Assembly: GCA_965242895.1 (NCBI GenBank) | Contig: OZ251507.1 | Span: 992,001 to 1,056,000 of the forward strand | DNA: 64,000 nucleotides | Direction of reading: 5' to 3' | Source: CATQHL01 sp965242895 | GTDB taxonomy: Bacteria > Actinomycetota > Acidimicrobiia > Acidimicrobiales > CATQHL01 | Shown: in pieces, positions 54,574 to 63,340 of the stretch | Layout: each line of letters opens with the position of its first letter | How positions within the stretch are numbered: the stretch's first letter is position 1 | Notes under the pieces: generated by a model | Told to the model about the DNA's origin: nothing | Databases searched by the model: none | The model's input: only the letters and a program-made list of their open reading frames with translations | Position numbers and translations under genes: made by a program

Positions 54574-57033
54574 GTGACGACGCAGCCGGCACTAAGCAAA
54601 GCTCCCGAACTCCCTAGGACGAACGGCGCAGAACCTTCCTCCAACGGTTCCTCCCCCGTTGCCTGGAACACGTCCAGCGAGGCATTCTGGGAAGACGACG
54701 ACTTGGCCGAGGGCATCTCGACGTCCACGCTCATGCGGGTGAAGAAGCGGGACGGAAGCTATGAGAGGGTCGACCCGAGCAAGATCATCCGTCGCGTCGA
54801 AAGGTGCTGCGCCGGTCTCGAGGACGTCGACCCCATGCGGGTGGCCACCCGCACCATCAGCGGACTCTGCGACGGGGCCACCACCGTCGAACTCGACGAA
54901 TTAGCCATCAGAATCGCAGCTTCCTTCGTGGTGGACGAGCCTAATTATTCTCGGCTGGCAGCCCGTCTGCTAGCGACCTACATCGACGAGGAGGTCTGCG
55001 TCCACGGCATCAGGTCATTCGCCGAGTCGATAACTGTCGGACACGAACTAGGGCTGATCGGTTCGGAGACCGCCGAGTTCGTAGCGGCCAACGTCCACGC
55101 CTTAAACGCCGCCATCAACAGCTACCGAAACGATCTTTTCGAATTTTTTGGCATGCGGACGGTCTACGACCGCTACCTGATCCGCCATCCAAACACTCGG
55201 ATGGTCATCGAAACCCCTCAGTATTTCCTGATGAGGGTGGCGTGCGGCCTATCCGAAGACTCAGACGAGGCCGTCGACCTTTACAACCTGATCTCCTCCC
55301 TGGAATACCTGCCTTCGAGCCCCACGCTGTTCAACTCCGGCACGACGCATCCGCAGATGTCGTCCTGCTATCTGCTGGACTCCCCCGCCGACGACCTGGA
55401 GTCGATTTACCATCGCTACACCGACATCGCCAAGCTGTCTAAGCACGCGGGCGGCATCGGGGTGTCTTACAGCCGAGTGCGCAGCCGCGGCTCGCTCATC
55501 AGCGGCACCAACGGCCTCTCTAACGGCATCGTCCCGTGGCTCAAGACGCTGGACAGTTCCGTGGCGGCTGTCAACCAGGGAGGGCGGCGCAAGGGGGCGG
55601 CCTGCGTCTACTTAGAGACTTGGCACGCAGACATCGAAGAGTTCCTGGAACTGCGCGACAACGCCGGCGACGAGACGCGGCGCACCCACAACCTGAATCT
55701 GGCCAACTGGATTCCCGACGTCTTCATGGAGCGCGTCGAGAACAACTGGCAGTGGTCGCTCTTCGACCCCAAGGTCGTAGGGCACCTCACCGACCTGTAT
55801 GGGAAGGAGTTCGAGCGGGCGTACCTCCAGGCCGAGGCGGACGGCCTCTACGAGCGGCAGTTGCCGGCGCGCCAGCTCTACATGCGCATGATGCGCACCC
55901 TGGCGCAGACCGGAAACGGCTGGATGACCTTCAAGGACTCAGCCAACCTCAAGTGCAATCAGACGGGCGGCGACGAAGTAGTACACCTCTCCAACCTGTG
56001 CACGGAAATCCTGGAGGTGACCGACGCCGAAGAGACAGCCGTATGCAACCTGGGCTCGGTGAACGTGAGCAGGCTGGTTCGCAACGGCGAGTTCCGATAC
56101 GACCGCCTAGGCGAGATCGTGTGCACTGCCGTGAAGTTCCTGGACCGGGTGATCGACCTCAACTTCTACCCCATCGAGTCGGCTGAGTCCTCCAACTCAT
56201 CCTGGCGGCCGGTGGGTCTGGGGCTGATGGGGCTGCAGGACGTCTTCCTCCAGATGAGACTGCCCTTCGACAGCAAAGAAGCCCGCGAGGTCTCGCGCCG
56301 CATATCCGAGGAGATCTACTACTGGGCGCTGTCCACATCCTGCAGCCTGGCGTCTGAGCACGGCCCGCACCCCAACTACAAGAAGACGCGTGCCGCCGCA
56401 GGAAAACTGCAGATGGACCTCTGGGGGGCGCCAGTAACCGATGAAGCCCGTTGGGAGGAACTGAGAAGCCGCATCGCCGTCCACGGGTTGAGAAACTCCC
56501 TGCTGATCGCCGTGGCGCCGACCGCCACCATCGCCTCTATCGCAGGCTGCTATGAGTGCACCGAACCTCAGATCTCCAACCTGTTCAAGCGGGAGACGCT
56601 CTCAGGAGAGTTCCTGCAGGTCAACCGCTACTTGGTGCGTGACCTTAAGAGGATAGGGATGTGGACACCGGGCATGGTCGAGACCCTCAAGCGCAGCGGA
56701 GGGTCGATTGCGAACATCAAGGGCATCCCCGACGAACTAAAGGACGTATACCGCACGGCCTGGGAAATACCGCAGCGGGCGCTCATCGACATGGCCGCAG
56801 AGAGGGGGGCGTTCATCGACCAGAGCCAGTCGCTGAACCTGTTCATGGATACGCCCACGATAGGGAAGCTCTCCTCCATGTACCTATACGCCTGGAGGAT
56901 GGGGTTGAAGACCACCTACTACCTGCGGTCGAGGGCAGCTACGAACATCAACCAGACCTCGGCGAACGGCGTCTCCGACGAGGGCGCGGTCTGCTCCTTG
57001 GAGAATCCGGAGACTTGCGAAGCCTGCGACTAG
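54574..57033 (+). CDS. nrdA: Ribonucleoside-diphosphate reductase, class I alpha subunit
   Basis: Reduces ribonucleotides to deoxyribonucleotides, with NrdB supplying the radical. An 819-residue protein. An ATP-cone allosteric domain is near residues 48-140 (LMRVKKRDGSYERVDPSKI...ATYIDEEVCVHG). The catalytic barrel includes SSCYLLDSPADDLESIY, LSKHAGGIGVSYSRVRSRGS, NLCTEILEVTD, CNLGSVN and VAPTATIASIAGCYECTEPQ. The C-terminal CEACD is the redox Cys pair that exchanges electrons with thioredoxin. GTG start with a good GGAGGAG. Followed after 126 bases by nrdB. Confidence 0.96.
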   Translation: MTTQPALSKAPELPRTNGAEPSSNGSSPVAWNTSSEAFWEDDDLAEGISTSTLMRVKKRDGSYERVDPSKIIRRVERCCAGLEDVDPMRVATRTISGLCDGATTVELDELAIRIAASFVVDEPNYSRLAARLLATYIDEEVCVHGIRSFAESITVGHELGLIGSETAEFVAANVHALNAAINSYRNDLFEFFGMRTVYDRYLIRHPNTRMVIETPQYFLMRVACGLSEDSDEAVDLYNLISSLEYLPSSPTLFNSGTTHPQMSSCYLLDSPADDLESIYHRYTDIAKLSKHAGGIGVSYSRVRSRGSLISGTNGLSNGIVPWLKTLDSSVAAVNQGGRRKGAACVYLETWHADIEEFLELRDNAGDETRRTHNLNLANWIPDVFMERVENNWQWSLFDPKVVGHLTDLYGKEFERAYLQAEADGLYERQLPARQLYMRMMRTLAQTGNGWMTFKDSANLKCNQTGGDEVVHLSNLCTEILEVTDAEETAVCNLGSVNVSRLVRNGEFRYDRLGEIVCTAVKFLDRVIDLNFYPIESAESSNSSWRPVGLGLMGLQDVFLQMRLPFDSKEAREVSRRISEEIYYWALSTSCSLASEHGPHPNYKKTRAAAGKLQMDLWGAPVTDEARWEELRSRIAVHGLRNSLLIAVAPTATIASIAGCYECTEPQISNLFKRETLSGEFLQVNRYLVRDLKRIGMWTPGMVETLKRSGGSIANIKGIPDELKDVYRTAWEIPQRALIDMAAERGAFIDQSQSLNLFMDTPTIGKLSSMYLYAWRMGLKTTYYLRSRAATNINQTSANGVSDEGAVCSLENPETCEACD

Positions 57034-57159
57034 CGGTAGGGGCGGTCTGCGACTAGCGGAAGCGGTCAGGTAGGGGCGGTGCGACTAGCGGAAGCAGTCA
57101 GGCAAGTCAAGGGGCAGGCAAGAGAAGTAGTCACGGAGACATGAAGAAAGGCAAAACAG
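57034..57159. repeat. Direct repeats between nrdA and nrdB
   Basis: TGCGACTAGCGG, which contains the nrdA stop codon, is repeated (with small changes) at about 57048 and 57080, within a unit GGTAGGGGCGGT...GCGACTAGCGGAAGC[G/A]GTCAGG. The coding end has therefore been partly duplicated into the spacer. Confidence 0.75.
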
Positions 57160-58299
57160 ATGAAGGCTGAAAGCAGATCAACTCAAATGACCGCATCAGC
57201 GGCCCTCGGCGGGGGACTGGGGACGGCTCAAGCCCAGTCACTGAATCAAGCCCAAGCACTCAGCCGCACTGAGCCGGAGCAGGCAGCACCGGAGCAGACC
57301 AATCTGTTGGATCCGGGCTTCGAGCTGACTCTTCGCCCTATGCGTTATCCGGTCTTCTACGACATGTACCGCAACGCCATCAAGAACACGTGGACAGTGG
57401 AGGAGGTGGACTTCTCAGAGGACATCGTGGATCTCAACGAAAAGCTGGATCCCGCCGAGAAACACCTGGTGCAGCGGCTCGTGGCCTTCTTTGCCACGGG
57501 TGATTCGATAGTGGCCAACAACTTAGTGCTGAACCTCTACAAGCACATCAACGCGCCCGAGGCGCGCATGTACCTGTCGCGCCAACTCTATGAAGAGGCG
57601 CTGCACGTGCAGTTCTACCTGACGCTGCTCGACAACTACATCCCCGACATGGACGAGCGCCACGGCGCCTTCGCCGCGGTGGAGAACATTCCTTCCATCA
57701 AGCAAAAGGCCGAGTTCTGCTTCCGCTGGATCGATTCGGTGGCCAAGTTGGATCGTCTGGAGACCTCCACCCAGCGCCGGCAGTTCCTGCTGAACCTCAT
57801 CTGCTTTGCTACGTGCATAGAAGGCTTGTTCTTCTTTGCAGCTTTCGCCTACGTCTATTTCTTGCGCTCAAAGGGTCTGCTGAACGGCTTGGCGGACGGC
57901 ACTAATTGGGTGTTCCGCGACGAGAGTTGCCACATGAACTTCGCTCTCGAAGTGGTGAAGGTGGTGCGATCCGAAGAACCCGACCTCTTCGACGAGAAAA
58001 TGGCCAACGACGTGGTAGAGATGCTGATCGAGGCCGTGGAGTGCGAGTACCACTTCGCCGAAGACCTACTCAGCGAGGGCATGACCGGGATGCCTCTAGA
58101 AGCCACCCGCGAGTACCTGGAGTTCGTGGCGGATCAGCGCCTCTTGCAGCTAGACCTGCCTCGGCAGTTCGGAGCGAAAAACCCGTTCTCGTTCATGGAC
58201 CTCCAGGACGTTGAGGGGCTGACCAACTTCTTTGAGCGGACGGTCTCCGCATACCAAGTAGGCGTGCCCGGGGAAGTGAGTTTCGACGAAGACTTCTAG
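57160..58299 (+). CDS. nrdB: Ribonucleoside-diphosphate reductase, class I beta subunit
   Basis: 379-residue ferritin-like subunit that hosts the di-metal/tyrosyl radical cofactor. Residues corresponding to E. coli D84 (EEVDFSED), E115/H118 (YEEALHVQFY), the radical tyrosine Y122 (HVQFY), and the second Glu and His sites (ECEYHF, FRDESCHMNF) can be seen. The first ~50 residues are Gln/Ala-rich, not conserved. ATG start. Cotranscribed with nrdA. Confidence 0.96.
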   Translation: MKAESRSTQMTASAALGGGLGTAQAQSLNQAQALSRTEPEQAAPEQTNLLDPGFELTLRPMRYPVFYDMYRNAIKNTWTVEEVDFSEDIVDLNEKLDPAEKHLVQRLVAFFATGDSIVANNLVLNLYKHINAPEARMYLSRQLYEEALHVQFYLTLLDNYIPDMDERHGAFAAVENIPSIKQKAEFCFRWIDSVAKLDRLETSTQRRQFLLNLICFATCIEGLFFFAAFAYVYFLRSKGLLNGLADGTNWVFRDESCHMNFALEVVKVVRSEEPDLFDEKMANDVVEMLIEAVECEYHFAEDLLSEGMTGMPLEATREYLEFVADQRLLQLDLPRQFGAKNPFSFMDLQDVEGLTNFFERTVSAYQVGVPGEVSFDEDF

Positions 58300-58410
58300 G
58301 AGGGCGGCTTGAAGGAGGGGGGGGGAGCCCTCCAAACGAAACAGGGGCGGGGGAACCAGGGGCGGGGAAAGCCTTCCCGCTCCCTTGTCAGTCGCCCCCT
58401 CCCTCCTAGT

Positions 58411-59265
58411 TCAGACCGATACTTTCCGGTCGATACGGAAGAAGAAGAGGGTGATCAGGGCTATGCCGATGAAGGCGATCGTCAGAACCCAGGCGATGCC
58501 CAACCCGCCGGAATCCTCCTCGCCGTCGGTGCTCTCGGAAGGGTCTCCAGTTTCGGTAATCAAAACGAAGTCCAGCGATGCAGTGAGTTCCGTCACCTTC
58601 CAGCGCGCCGTGGTGCTGTCGAGGCTGCTCGAAATGTCTGTGCTGTTGCTCTCCACGAGTTCGCCAGGCAGGGAGACAGACAGGTCGAACTCAAAGCCCG
58701 AAGTGAGATCTTCACCGACTTCTGCGAGGCCTGCTTCCATCTGATTGATGAAGTTGGAGGTGCTCTCGATCGGCCAAGTGAAGTTCCAGCGGTTGTCCGT
58801 CTTATCGAGTTTCAGGTCGCTGCCGTCTTCTTGAAACGATCCGTCGGCTGCTTGCGGCACCATGTTGCCCATCTGAGGCAGGGGCTCTATGGCTAGGACG
58901 ATTTCAAGTGGACCTCTCACGTCGTAAGCGATGCCTTTCCAGCCGTCGGGATCGGACGCAGGCCAAATGGCTCCTTCCAGCGGCGGGTCAAAGCTGATGC
59001 TCTGCTCTTCTTCACCTTCGTTCGATGATTCCGATACACCTTCGTTCGATGATTCCGATACAAAGCCTAGTAACTCCCCCCCTGCTGCTATCGCCGAGGG
59101 GAGAAAGAGAGTGCGAACCTTCAATTCAGCGGTAGGGGAACCAGCAGCGGATTCCTCGACGACGATCGACATGTTGAAGCGCATGCACCCGACCGCAACG
59201 ACCGAGAGCAGGAAGAGGATGGAAAGAGCGAACTTGGTGCGACGCGGTGAAGGGGTGTTAGCCAT
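58411..59265 (-). CDS. LppM-like lipoprotein with C-terminal membrane anchor
   Basis: 284 residues from the ATG at 59265 (MANTPSPRRTKFALSIL). Lipoprotein signal with lipobox VAVGC, then an extracytoplasmic domain that starts MRFNMSIVV, of the LppM type (DUF with a beta-alpha fold) seen in actinobacteria, and a final transmembrane helix (IAWVLTIAFIGIALITLFFF). A 21-base direct repeat gives SSNEG twice near residue 70. The open frame to 59400 adds 45 residues upstream that are unlikely. Convergent with nrdB; the 111-base gap has a G9 run (58317-58325) inside a weak hairpin. Confidence 0.78.
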   Translation of the reverse strand: MANTPSPRRTKFALSILFLLSVVAVGCMRFNMSIVVEESAAGSPTAELKVRTLFLPSAIAAGGELLGFVSESSNEGVSESSNEGEEEQSISFDPPLEGAIWPASDPDGWKGIAYDVRGPLEIVLAIEPLPQMGNMVPQAADGSFQEDGSDLKLDKTDNRWNFTWPIESTSNFINQMEAGLAEVGEDLTSGFEFDLSVSLPGELVESNSTDISSSLDSTTARWKVTELTASLDFVLITETGDPSESTDGEEDSGGLGIAWVLTIAFIGIALITLFFFRIDRKVSV

Positions 59266-59548
59266 AGTTAAGTCCATCACCAAAGCGTACCCGCGAGGCT
59301 TACTAACAGAAAGGCATAACAACTTAGCGAGGGAAGCAGGAACCAAGTCTCTGGGCGGACCAGGAGAAAACGAGTCGCTGCGAAGGGAGGCGTCTGTCAC
59401 CTGGGCTGATCCCAGACGCAGCCGCCAGCGCTGCGACAGAGGAAACGAGTCGCTGCCCAGAGAGGTCTGTCACTGCAGGAAATTAAGGCCTGTCACTGCG
59501 GGGAAGTAGCGTGGATTATTGTGAAGGGGCAGGCAAAAAGGAAGGGGC

Positions 59549-60424
59549 ATGGCGACGCACACTGATAGTCAACAAGCGAGAAAGACCGCGATAGCTGCCC
59601 ACAGCAAGAAGTCGCGGCAACCTGAAGCGGGCGCAACGGGCACGCAGAATTCGCAGGGCGCAACGGGCCTGCAGAGTTCGCGCCCGTCCGTCAGGAAACC
59701 GAAGGGGGAAATCCTCCAGGGCGACTGCCTAGAGGTGATGCAGACCATGGCCGACGAGTCGATTCGTCTGATCGTCACTTCGCCGCCCTACAACATCAAG
59801 AACAGCACGGGAAACGGACTGAAGAACGGCAACGGAGGTAAGTGGCCGAAAGCCGCCCTGCAGTCCGGCTACACCAGCCACGACGATTGCATGCCCCATA
59901 ACGTCTATGTGTCGTGGCAGCGTGAGTGTCTCACCGAGATGATGCGCCTGCTGCGCCCTGACGGAGCGATCTTTTACAACCACAAGTGGAGAGTTCAGAA
60001 CGGCCTTCTGCAGGATCGCGCCGACATCGTGAGCGGCTTTCCCGTGCGTCAGATCATCATCTGGCAGCGGGCAGGGGGCATCAACTTCAACCCTGGCTAT
60101 TTCCTGCCTAACTACGAAGTCATCTACCTGATCCCCAAGCCCGACTTCCGCCTAGCCCCGAAGGCCAACGCCTCGGGCTGCGTCTGGCGCATCAACCAGG
60201 AAAGCGACAACCCGCACCCGGCTCCGTTCCCAGTCGCTCTGGCCGCACGCTGCATCGAATCGGTCGGAGCAGGCCCGGTACTAGACCCGTTCATGGGATC
60301 GGGCACCACTGCAATAGCAGCTGAACAAGCAGGCGTGGAGTGGATAGGCATAGAACAATCTCCCGAATACGTGGAGATGGCCAACGCCCGCATCCGACGC
60401 CTCGGGAATTGCTTGCTGAACTAA
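59549..60424 (+). CDS. DNA methyltransferase, beta-class N4-cytosine/N6-adenine type
   Basis: 291 residues. The order of motifs is catalytic first: GEILQGDCLEVMQTMADESI...VTSPPYNI (motif IV, TSPPY), then the SAM-binding motif near the C-terminus (VLDPFMGSGTTAIAAEQAGVEWIGIE). The first ~50 residues are Gly/Gln/Ala/Lys-rich. TSPPY fits N4-cytosine or N6-adenine transfer; the target is unknown. GC-rich like the chromosome. ATG with AAGGAAGGGG upstream. Followed by a truncated endonuclease fragment rather than an intact partner. Confidence 0.9.
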   Translation: MATHTDSQQARKTAIAAHSKKSRQPEAGATGTQNSQGATGLQSSRPSVRKPKGEILQGDCLEVMQTMADESIRLIVTSPPYNIKNSTGNGLKNGNGGKWPKAALQSGYTSHDDCMPHNVYVSWQRECLTEMMRLLRPDGAIFYNHKWRVQNGLLQDRADIVSGFPVRQIIIWQRAGGINFNPGYFLPNYEVIYLIPKPDFRLAPKANASGCVWRINQESDNPHPAPFPVALAARCIESVGAGPVLDPFMGSGTTAIAAEQAGVEWIGIEQSPEYVEMANARIRRLGNCLLN

Positions 60425-60439
60425 TCCCCTGGCGCTGAA

Positions 60440-60559
60440 TTGCATTCCCGCCTGCGAGAGATTCTCAAGCGCGGCTGGATTCCCCTGCCCAGTGCTGCGG
60501 AAGCTGGTGGCACCGGAGCACCAGGGCAACTCCTCGAAGATCTGCTGGGCGTCGAGTAG
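60440..60559 (+). pseudogene. N-terminal remnant of a restriction endonuclease
   Basis: The frame reads LHSRLREILKRGWIPLPSAA...GGTGAPGQLLEDLLGVE, then TAG. It resembles the start of MvaI/BcnI-like endonucleases (GxxGxxLE.LLGI), as far as I can judge by eye. It lies 15 bases after the methyltransferase stop, in the same frame. The GC-rich composition ends here; 4 bases later an AT-rich endonuclease gene begins. I infer that the original partner gene was truncated by insertion. Confidence 0.55.
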
Positions 60560-60563
60560 AGCT

Positions 60564-61457
60564 GTGCCAGACTTTAATCAATTCGAACGGGTAATTAGGG
60601 AAGCAATGGTTTCATCTGCAAGCGAAATGGCAGATTTCGCTAATCAGATTTCCAATCTTGATAACAGCAAGAGACCCAAATTGTTCAAGAAAAGAACACA
60701 TTCTGAGTTGAAAAAATGGCTGTCAAAAGCTCATACTCAACTTAGAACAATTTTTGGCGAAGATGCAGAATTCAAGACATCTCATGTGAACATAAGAGGG
60801 GCAGATTTAAGTATCAGAGATACAAATCAATCAATAGAATTGAAGACTGGACAAGTTACAGATGCTAATGCAGGTATTTCTACTATCGCATGGGCTATGG
60901 GCGATACTGATAATTCTGAATTACGCACGATTATGAATGATTCTATGCATCAACGCAGAGAATTACTAAGGGCTAGTGACTTTGAGGGAGTTAGGAACTC
61001 GCAGAATAACACCATGGAACAGCTAGAAAGATATTTTCGTGAGCGTCTCAAAGAAGACGAATCAGCGCCATTTACTTTGCAGCACTATTCCAGATCGGTA
61101 GCATATGGAATTACAAAAAAGGAAGAATCAGCTCAACTCTTAGGTAAGCTAGAGACAGAGTGGAATATTCCCAGAACTCTCCATGCCCGCTGGAATAGTG
61201 GATGGATTGAAGTTTCTCGTCCATTTGAACTTGGAGAAGATATATTTGTCAGCAAAATCTCTCGTGAGTTCTTAGCTTCAAACAAGCAAACTTTGTCAGT
61301 CCCTCGTGCCCAGATTCAAGTAAAGGGAACCCTTTCAAATCGTACAGCACTATACTATCCGAACTACAAGAATTCTCATAAAGACTCATATGGGAACCGC
61401 ATGGAAGCTAAACATTGGGTTCAAACAGCCTGCTTTCATGTTTGGATTGACAAATAG
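60564..61457 (+). CDS. Predicted type II restriction endonuclease
   Basis: 297 residues from a GTG at 60564 (MPDFNQFERVIREAM). AT-rich, unlike the neighbouring chromosome, so recently acquired. A likely catalytic region is ADLSIRDTNQSIELKTGQVTD, with an acidic residue followed by ExK, the PD-(D/E)xK pattern. No motif of a named family is certain. It lies convergent with a gamma-class methyltransferase, 13 bases apart, a common restriction-modification arrangement. Codon use and base composition match that partner, not the upstream methyltransferase. Confidence 0.72.
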   Translation: MPDFNQFERVIREAMVSSASEMADFANQISNLDNSKRPKLFKKRTHSELKKWLSKAHTQLRTIFGEDAEFKTSHVNIRGADLSIRDTNQSIELKTGQVTDANAGISTIAWAMGDTDNSELRTIMNDSMHQRRELLRASDFEGVRNSQNNTMEQLERYFRERLKEDESAPFTLQHYSRSVAYGITKKEESAQLLGKLETEWNIPRTLHARWNSGWIEVSRPFELGEDIFVSKISREFLASNKQTLSVPRAQIQVKGTLSNRTALYYPNYKNSHKDSYGNRMEAKHWVQTACFHVWIDK

Positions 61458-61470
61458 ACTTGTCTATCCA

Positions 61471-62697
61471 CTATATAGGAAGCCAGTACGTCAGTTCGGT
61501 GGCTGATATCTGCGTATTACCCGTAAGACAGCGGACCTTTTCCGATATGTCAGGATTTTTGAGAAGTTGTAACAACTGATCCCAGCATACTTTTGGATCA
61601 AATTGACCATGTTTGCGAATAACATTCACATGGTTCTCTGCGACAAATTTCATTTTCTCTGGAACCAGGGCACAGCGCAAATCGCCCGAACCTACTGCCC
61701 CTACAATACGGTTAGACACAATAGCAGGACCTGTAAGTAGAGGCTTAGTGGTTTGAATATATTGAGGACGTTTGTGCTGAGGTTGTAAATTAAGTCCATC
61801 TTTGATATTGTGTGCCCAAATCAGCGGAACTTCACCATTATTGGCCTCTCGCCTAAGTTCTTCTCTATGATTATTCCAAACTACAGTCCCCGTAACAGCC
61901 TCGTAACCAAGATCAAAAAGTATGCTCTTACCATAATATAAAGCTTCAAGTTTTTCTGTGTTTCTTGAAAAAATAGTCCTATAAAATCCAGAATTTTTAC
62001 GTACAAAAGTGTATTTGCTTTTATCAACACCAGCACGATTAAGAACTAGCAGCTGTACTGGTGTCTGTGCTTTATCAAAAAGTTTTTGGTCATAGAATAT
62101 TTCTAAGAAATCAATTGATGAATTTTCAATAATATATTCCCTCAGCCGATTAAAGTATGCTCCATTATTCATTGAAGGTGGAATTACATAGGCAAGTTGA
62201 CCCTTTGAAGTCAAAGTTTCTAGACCCGTTTGAACAAACAACGCAAAAATATTGACGCGGCCTGATATGACACTTGAAAAGCGTTTCTTGATATCATCTG
62301 AAGCTTTGAATTGAAAAAATGGAGGATTCCCTATGACCAAATCAAATGGCTGACCTTCATAATGATCGAGTGCTGAGCGTTCGCTCAATTGTGCTGATGG
62401 CGTATTTTTTTGAGCCACTTCCAATAATTTGCTGTCCACATCCCAGCCGTATAGCTCTGCGTTTGGTTCACGCTCTGCAATTGACTTAAGAAATTCTCCT
62501 GTACCAACCCCTGGATCTAGTACTCTCATACCTGGAAACAGTTTGCATTGATCTAGCAGTCTCTCTCTCAACAACCGAGGGGTCATGTACTGTCCTAGTT
62601 TTTTACGGTGCGCAATCGGCGTTTCAGCGAGCCATCTCAAAGTGAGATCAGACAGCTCGTTTTCTGGCACTATAGGATCAGTTGATTTAGTTACCAT
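61471..62697 (-). CDS. N6-adenine DNA methyltransferase, gamma class
   Basis: 408 residues, AT-rich. SAM motif I (MRVLDPGVGTGEFLKSI, near residue 58) precedes motif IV, NPPFFQF (DLVIGNPPFFQF, near 124), which is the gamma-class order, and NPPF is the N6-adenine signature. The C-terminal part should hold the target-recognition domain. Convergent partner of the adjacent endonuclease; the pair should protect and cut the same site, sequence unknown. Confidence 0.9.
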   Translation of the reverse strand: MVTKSTDPIVPENELSDLTLRWLAETPIAHRKKLGQYMTPRLLRERLLDQCKLFPGMRVLDPGVGTGEFLKSIAEREPNAELYGWDVDSKLLEVAQKNTPSAQLSERSALDHYEGQPFDLVIGNPPFFQFKASDDIKKRFSSVISGRVNIFALFVQTGLETLTSKGQLAYVIPPSMNNGAYFNRLREYIIENSSIDFLEIFYDQKLFDKAQTPVQLLVLNRAGVDKSKYTFVRKNSGFYRTIFSRNTEKLEALYYGKSILFDLGYEAVTGTVVWNNHREELRREANNGEVPLIWAHNIKDGLNLQPQHKRPQYIQTTKPLLTGPAIVSNRIVGAVGSGDLRCALVPEKMKFVAENHVNVIRKHGQFDPKVCWDQLLQLLKNPDISEKVRCLTGNTQISATELTYWLPI

Positions 62698-63340
62698 CGT
62701 AATCAGTAATAATAGTAGATTATATACAGGTTACAGAGAATTTGCATTTTTGGCTTGAATATAGCAAGTCTCCTCTGTTAGTAAACTTGTTCTCGATTCG
62801 CTTGGTAACAGATGTAGCCATAGCCCCAGTTTATCAGAGGGTATGACACACACCACAAACCTCCAGCATCTAAACAAATAGGGAATTTTCGAATCACCGT
62901 AACCTTTGCACAGAATCGCCCTATGAAAACGATCGAATCAACGGTTCGCACGATTCGATCGAGGGTAGTTGTTTAGTTTCACTAAACAACTAGTCGCCTG
63001 TTGTTAGAAGTGGAATCGCCATTCAACATAAATCTAAAGAGGTCAACAAAAGAACTCTGAAAATATATTAAGTGATAAGTCACAACTGAAGCGAACCTGA
63101 ACCTAGGTGAGTTCAGCGCAAAAGAAAGCCTGTCACACCCTCGATCTATTATCAACAAATATGGAGCAATCCACAAGGAAAACTAGCTTGGCTGACCGGT
63201 CTAGTATCAATTGGACGAAGGTTACACGGAACCCGATCACGGAGTGTGACCCTATCTCACCGGATCACGACAACTGCTACACACTTGCCTGGGCAAAGCG
63301 ACTGAGCGCTCCTGCCCCCGATATAAAAAATAGACGACCT
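62698..63340. other. Intergenic region of 643 bases with two hairpins
   Basis: AT-rich, no supported gene. Two perfect inverted repeats lie next to each other: CGATCGAATC/GATTCGATCG (62930-62939 and 62952-62961, 12-base loop) and TAGTTGTTTAGT/ACTAAACAACTA (62966-62977 and 62981-62992, TTC loop). Neither has a T run. The base composition returns to chromosome-like after about 63200. Confidence 0.7.

Noticed and set aside
62982..63176. 64-codon minus-strand frame
   Set aside because: No ribosome binding site, overlaps a hairpin, and reads through AT-rich DNA with no recognisable motif.
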